DNA of 15,564 nucleotides from the NCBI GenBank assembly GCA_016342385.1, contig JAEINM010000044.1:1-15564 (forward strand). The letters run 5' to 3'. Position numbers and translations under genes: made by a program. Of this stretch, positions 12,807-15,564 are shown piece by piece. The notes beneath the pieces are model-generated. The model was not told the DNA's origin. It searched no databases and saw only the letters and a program-made list of their open reading frames with translations. Every line of letters starts with the position of its first letter. Positions within the stretch are counted from its first letter, which is position 1. This stretch comes from Spirochaetaceae bacterium (lineage in GTDB: Bacteria > Spirochaetota > Spirochaetia > DSM-2461).

Positions 12807-12819
12807 TACATTTGTACTC
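12804..12819 (-). promoter_or_regulatory. Start-stop (ATG TAA) minimal frame at the cheW ribosome site
   Basis: The minus strand reads AGGAG-TACAA-ATG-TAA-TGG. The first ATG (12811-12809) has the better 5-base spacing but is followed at once by TAA, which shares its last A with the cheW ATG (12806-12804). Confidence 0.45.
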
Positions 12820-12824
12820 CTCTC

Positions 12825-14534
12825 TTAAAAATCACTGAAATCTGAGTCTGCATAATCTGTCTCTTTAGGAATAGTGATTCCTGTTGATGTAATTTGTTTA
12901 ATATGCTGAGAATTACTTTTATGGGAGACAATTCCTGCAGTGCCTTTTGACAATAATTTCTTTACCTGTAGATGTTTATCATCAGTCATAAAAAATGAAA
13001 TAGTCTCTTCAAGAGTCTGTGACTGTGTTGCCAGTTCTTCAGAAGTACTGGCCATCTCTTCAGAAGCAGCTGAATTCTGCTGTATGACTTGATTTAACTG
13101 CTGCAAAGCATTATTTATCTGTTCAGCACCAGAATTCTGTTCAATACTTGAAGCACTGATTTCCTGCACAAGTTCTGCTGTTTTCTGAATGTCTGGAACA
13201 AGTGTGTCCAGCATAGTTCCAGCCTTCTCTGCAACAACCATAGTGGAGGCAGATAGTTCTGTAATTTCTCCTGCGGCTATCTGACTTCGTTCAGCCAGTT
13301 TGCGGACTTCAGATGCAACGACAGCAAATCCTTTGCCATGTTCTCCCGCTCGGGCCGCTTCTATGGCAGCATTCAGAGCCAGAAGATTGGTCTGTCTGGC
13401 AATTTCTTCTATAATGGAAACCTTTCCCGTAATCTCTTTCATTGCAGAGACAGCTTTTTTTACAGCTTCACCGCTTTCTCTCGCATCAATGGAGGCTTTT
13501 GATGCAATTTTTTCTGTCTGCTGTGAATTATCTGTGTTTTGCTGGATATTAGAACCCATCTCTTCCATAGATGCAGATGTTTCTTCAACAGAAGCAGCCT
13601 GTTCTGTAGACCCCTGTGAGACCAGCTGGGAGGTTGAACTGAGTTCTCTGCTGCCCGTGGCGACAGTATCAACGGCCATTTTTACATCACCCACGACTCT
13701 ACGGAGCTGATCGATCATCTCTTTAATTGAAGCGAGCATACTGGTGGTATTTTTTCCGATGTCCAGTTTCATGGTCAAATCACCGGAGGCAATTTTCTCT
13801 GTGATATTTTTGACATCTTCCGGATCTCCACCGAGTTGCTTCATCACACCGGTAATTATAATAATTCCTATGACTGTTCCGGCAATTACTGCAATAATTG
13901 AAATAAGAATTAACAGCAGGAGCCCTGCCGCTTCACTCTGTTCTGCGGCCAAGGCAGATGATTCCGTGTTCTGTTCCAGATAATGTAGAAGTTCCTGGAT
14001 CTCCAGGTCTATTTTTTCTTCCAGTATTTCTGTACTTTCTGCAAGATCGTGGGCTTTGGAGGTTTCACCTTGTTCCAGAAAATCATATATCTCATGTACA
14101 TGCTCTTCATATTCTAAATGTTCAGCTTCAATGCCCATAATTGTTTCATCGACAAATCTGCCCTCTTCACGCTGTCTTTCACTCGTGGCTTCTTCAAGCA
14201 TCTGTGTTCCAAGCATTTCCGCTTCATGCAGATGATCTGCAACAATTAAAGAGTGCTCATTAAACTCCAGCAGAGTCTCTTCAAATAGGATAGCAGCGTC
14301 ACTATCAGATTTCATTTCTGCTCCGTGTCGAAGCATCCGTTCAAACCAGATGGCCTGTTCCAGCTGATTGATGGCCACCTCTGTTACCTGTTCAGTCAAA
14401 GGAATATCCTCGTCTACTATTTCCTTCAGTTTAGTTCCAATATTCCCCATGTTGATTATCCCGATTAGGGCAACAGTAACTGTCAGAAGAAGTAGGACAA
14501 CAAGCATACCTGTGATTTTTGTTTTTAATTTCAT
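12825..14534 (-). CDS. Methyl-accepting chemotaxis protein
   Basis: 569 residues. TM1 is at about 8-30 (GMLVVLLLLTVTVALIGII). A helical extracytoplasmic sensor of about 170 residues follows, resembling a four-helix bundle and rich in Glu and His. TM2 is at about 205-231, followed by a HAMP domain (QLGGDPEDVKNITEKIASGD and onward). The long cytoplasmic coiled coil carries the conserved hairpin tip EIARQTNLLALNAAIEAARAGEHGKGFAVVA that contacts CheW and CheA. Gln/Glu-rich methylation-type heptads flank the tip. The tail ends DYADSDFSDF, acidic/aromatic but not the NWETF-type CheR tether. ATG 14534 has AAGGAG 10 bases upstream. The ligand is unknown. It heads the operon MCP-cheW-STAS-like protein under a sigma-54 promoter. 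Confidence 0.95.
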   Translation of the reverse strand: MKLKTKITGMLVVLLLLTVTVALIGIINMGNIGTKLKEIVDEDIPLTEQVTEVAINQLEQAIWFERMLRHGAEMKSDSDAAILFEETLLEFNEHSLIVADHLHEAEMLGTQMLEEATSERQREEGRFVDETIMGIEAEHLEYEEHVHEIYDFLEQGETSKAHDLAESTEILEEKIDLEIQELLHYLEQNTESSALAAEQSEAAGLLLLILISIIAVIAGTVIGIIIITGVMKQLGGDPEDVKNITEKIASGDLTMKLDIGKNTTSMLASIKEMIDQLRRVVGDVKMAVDTVATGSRELSSTSQLVSQGSTEQAASVEETSASMEEMGSNIQQNTDNSQQTEKIASKASIDARESGEAVKKAVSAMKEITGKVSIIEEIARQTNLLALNAAIEAARAGEHGKGFAVVASEVRKLAERSQIAAGEITELSASTMVVAEKAGTMLDTLVPDIQKTAELVQEISASSIEQNSGAEQINNALQQLNQVIQQNSAASEEMASTSEELATQSQTLEETISFFMTDDKHLQVKKLLSKGTAGIVSHKSNSQHIKQITSTGITIPKETDYADSDFSDF

Positions 14535-14618
14535 TTTTATATAACTCCTTGTATTTCCCCAAATCAATATTCATTATGTTGATTATATTGATGAACTATT
14601 ATTTAATATTACCTACTA

Positions 14619-14634
14619 TGCAAAAAACGTGCCA
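14619..14634 (-). promoter_or_regulatory. Consensus sigma-54 promoter of the chemotaxis operon
   Basis: Minus strand TGGCACGTTTTTTGCA: a full match to TGGCACG-N4-TTGCW, with GG (14633-14632) and GC (14621-14620) ten bases apart. The predicted start near 14608 gives a leader of about 75 bases to ATG 14534. Confidence 0.85.
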
Positions 14635-14639
14635 CCAGA

Positions 14640-14990
14640 TAAGACCTTAATAGATTTAATATAAAATATAACTATCGCAACTATTATTGCAGTTGTAGCA
14701 ACAGAAGTTTCTGGAGACATGTGAGTTGATATGTATGATCTTGTCGTGTATTTACTACATCCAAGCTCTAAATTTGGTTGAACTTCTGTAGTAATGATGC
14801 TGTGAGCCGGACAGTAGTTCTGAAGCATTCCTTAAAATGAGGAAAATAGATTAGAACTGCAAAGTCATTATCTCCTCAGGTTATACTCAAGATAAAAATA
14901 TAGAGGAGTTAATTGATATTGGATTGGCAGGATTCATTAACCCTATAAAATTTCAGATATTAGGCAACTTCTAGATAAAATTCAGAATAA
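14640..14990. other. Gap between the MCP operon promoter and the DUF1643 remnant
   Basis: No credible gene. A 70-codon minus-strand frame (14616-14828) runs through the sigma-54 promoter and its ATG abuts AAGGA without spacing, so it is not called. Apart from the candidate activator sites I see only AT-rich sequence; the missing N-terminal half of the DUF1643 gene is not recognisable here. Confidence 0.55.
14701..14820. promoter_or_regulatory. Candidate upstream activator sites for the sigma-54 promoter
   Basis: There are three copies of a GAACTnCTGT-like site: GAAACTTCTGT (14711-14701, minus), GAACTTCTGT (14780-14789, plus) and GAACTACTGT (14820-14811, minus). The last two form an inverted pair 21 bases apart. 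They lie roughly 95 to 210 bases upstream of the predicted start, the usual range for enhancer-binding proteins. Confidence 0.4.
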
Positions 14991-15350
14991 AAAATAGTAT
15001 TAAGATATCTTTATAACGTCATGATTAACCTCTATCCTCAAAGAGCTACCGATCCAGATGATATGCATAAAAAGTTGAATCATAAGATACACCGACAAAA
15101 TCTTAACGAGATTAAGAAATATCTTTCTGGTTCATATGACATCTGGGCTGCATGGGGCACTTTGATTGAGAAGAGATCATATTTAATTCGGTGTTTAAAG
15201 GATATTTATGATGTACTGGGATCAGATTGCAGATGGTTTATCATTGGGAAGAGATCTTTTAAAGGACATCCCCATCATCCATTGTATCTTAAAAAGAAAA
15301 TGAAGTTGGATAGATTTGATATTTTGACTTATATGAAGAAGCTGTCTTGA
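14991..15350 (+). pseudogene. Truncated DUF1643 family gene (C-terminal half)
   Basis: The frame is open from 14991, just after a TAA, to the stop at 15348-15350. Its first ATG is at 15021, giving 109 codons. Family-like blocks are MINLYPQRATDPDD, DIWAAWGTLI and the signature KGHPHHPLYL. DUF1643 proteins are usually about 150-170 residues. The missing N-terminal part should carry the 'NPS.A....D.T' block, and none of it is seen upstream. Homology appears to continue a few codons before the ATG (RYLYNV), which argues for truncation over a genuine short gene. There is no ribosome site before 15021. The family's function is unknown; members are common on phages and mobile DNA. A short functional product cannot be ruled out. 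Confidence 0.6.
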
Positions 15351-15363
15351 ATGTGGAAAAGTT

Positions 15364-15455
15364 TCATCATAAAGATATCTTGTTCTTTCAAAATCGCAGG
15401 TAACAAGAGATCTTTATGACAGGAGAAAGCAGGTTAACGAATCATCTTGTTGATG
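15364..15455 (+). repeat. Dispersed hairpin repeat, copy B
   Basis: It contains the same 31 bases as copy A (15378-15408). Here the repeat forms a long stem: 15367-15384 pairs with 15402-15419 at 17 of 18 positions around a 17-base loop (starting CTTTCAAAATCG). It ends with CTTGTTGATG (15446-15455). It lies 14 bases after the DUF1643 stop and 20 bases before the next start codon. Confidence 0.85.
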
Positions 15456-15474
15456 TGATTATAGGAATTGAGAA

Positions 15475-15564
15475 ATGACTATGAATCGAGCTGAATGGGA
15501 TGGGACGCCGATATTGACGCTGTTATTCTTGTGTTTGTCTATTTCAGAGAGCTGTAATTCAGAA
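15475..15564 (+). CDS. Start of a possible lipoprotein gene (cut by window edge)
   Basis: An open frame from ATG 15475 runs to the window end (30 codons), with AGGA eight bases upstream; ATG 15481 is an alternative. The peptide starts MTMNRAEWDGTPILTLLFLC and continues LSISESCNSE. It has a hydrophobic stretch followed by a Cys, which could be a relaxed spirochaetal lipobox (SES-C). The last 61 bases repeat those at 9564-9624, where the same frame is broken. I do not recognise a family, and 30 codons are too few to be certain it is a gene. Confidence 0.35.
   Translation, partial: MTMNRAEWDGTPILTLLFLCLSISESCNSE
15504..15564 (+). repeat. 61-bp dispersed repeat, copy 2
   Basis: Matches 9564-9624 with 9 differences in 61 bases and runs up to the window end, so its true right boundary is unknown. 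Confidence 0.8.

Noticed and set aside
13300..13710. 136-codon plus-strand frame opposite the MCP signalling domain
   Set aside because: Shadow of the Ala/Ser/Glu-rich coiled coil, low complexity and no ribosome site.
14616..14828. 70-codon minus-strand frame with a hydrophobic stretch upstream of the MCP
   Set aside because: It runs through the sigma-54 promoter and the candidate activator sites, its ATG directly abuts AAGGA without spacing, and the sequence resembles no known family. Probably chance.
1..15564. CRISPR array, prophage, transposase or toxin-antitoxin pair
   Set aside because: No regularly spaced repeats, no transposase, integrase or phage structural motifs, and no recognisable toxin-antitoxin pair on either strand.

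Overview
The window looks like chromosomal DNA of a free-living, AT-leaning spirochaete (Spirochaetales/Spirochaetaceae-like). The main pointers are an archaeal-type class I lysyl-tRNA synthetase (typical of spirochaetes among bacteria), an Era GTPase with the GRPSAGKS P-loop, and a chemotaxis receptor/CheW cluster. This placement is inferred from protein character only; no database search was possible.

Layout. 1-226: start of a MoxR AAA+ ATPase, leaving the window (minus). 287-1561: argJ (minus), back to back with rmuC (1665-2513, plus). 2517-4186: a small exported protein and a secreted lipoprotein nuclease of the EEP fold (both minus). 4408-5004: clpP (minus, with a clear terminator), divergent from era (5181-6062). 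6035-6202 may hold a 55-codon minus-strand small gene. 6279-7871: lysK, convergent with hsp20 (7906-8358, minus), which sits behind a sigma-54-type promoter. 8707-9285: rlpA with a SPOR domain. 9386-9459: a CAT-anticodon tRNA with its own promoter and terminator.

From 9.5 kb on the window is more accessory. It holds a two-gene minus-strand pair (stand-alone E2-type acyltransferase and a polytopic membrane protein) that abuts a decayed EamA-type transporter gene. A chemotaxis operon follows (MCP, CheW, STAS/SpoIIAA-like protein; 14534 down to 11750) under a consensus sigma-54 promoter with candidate upstream activator sites. After that come a truncated DUF1643 gene and the start of a possible lipoprotein gene at the right edge. 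Two unrelated dispersed repeats each occur twice in this half (11562/15378 and 9564/15504), so it has been rearranged or has received mobile DNA.

Two themes stand out. First, promoter and start-codon geometry splits the genes in two. argJ, rmuC, the exported protein and lysK have a -10 box 7 to 8 bases before ATG and no Shine-Dalgarno, which predicts leaderless mRNAs; the other group has ordinary ribosome sites. Second, GG-N10-GC (sigma-54) promoters precede both a small heat-shock gene and a chemoreceptor operon.
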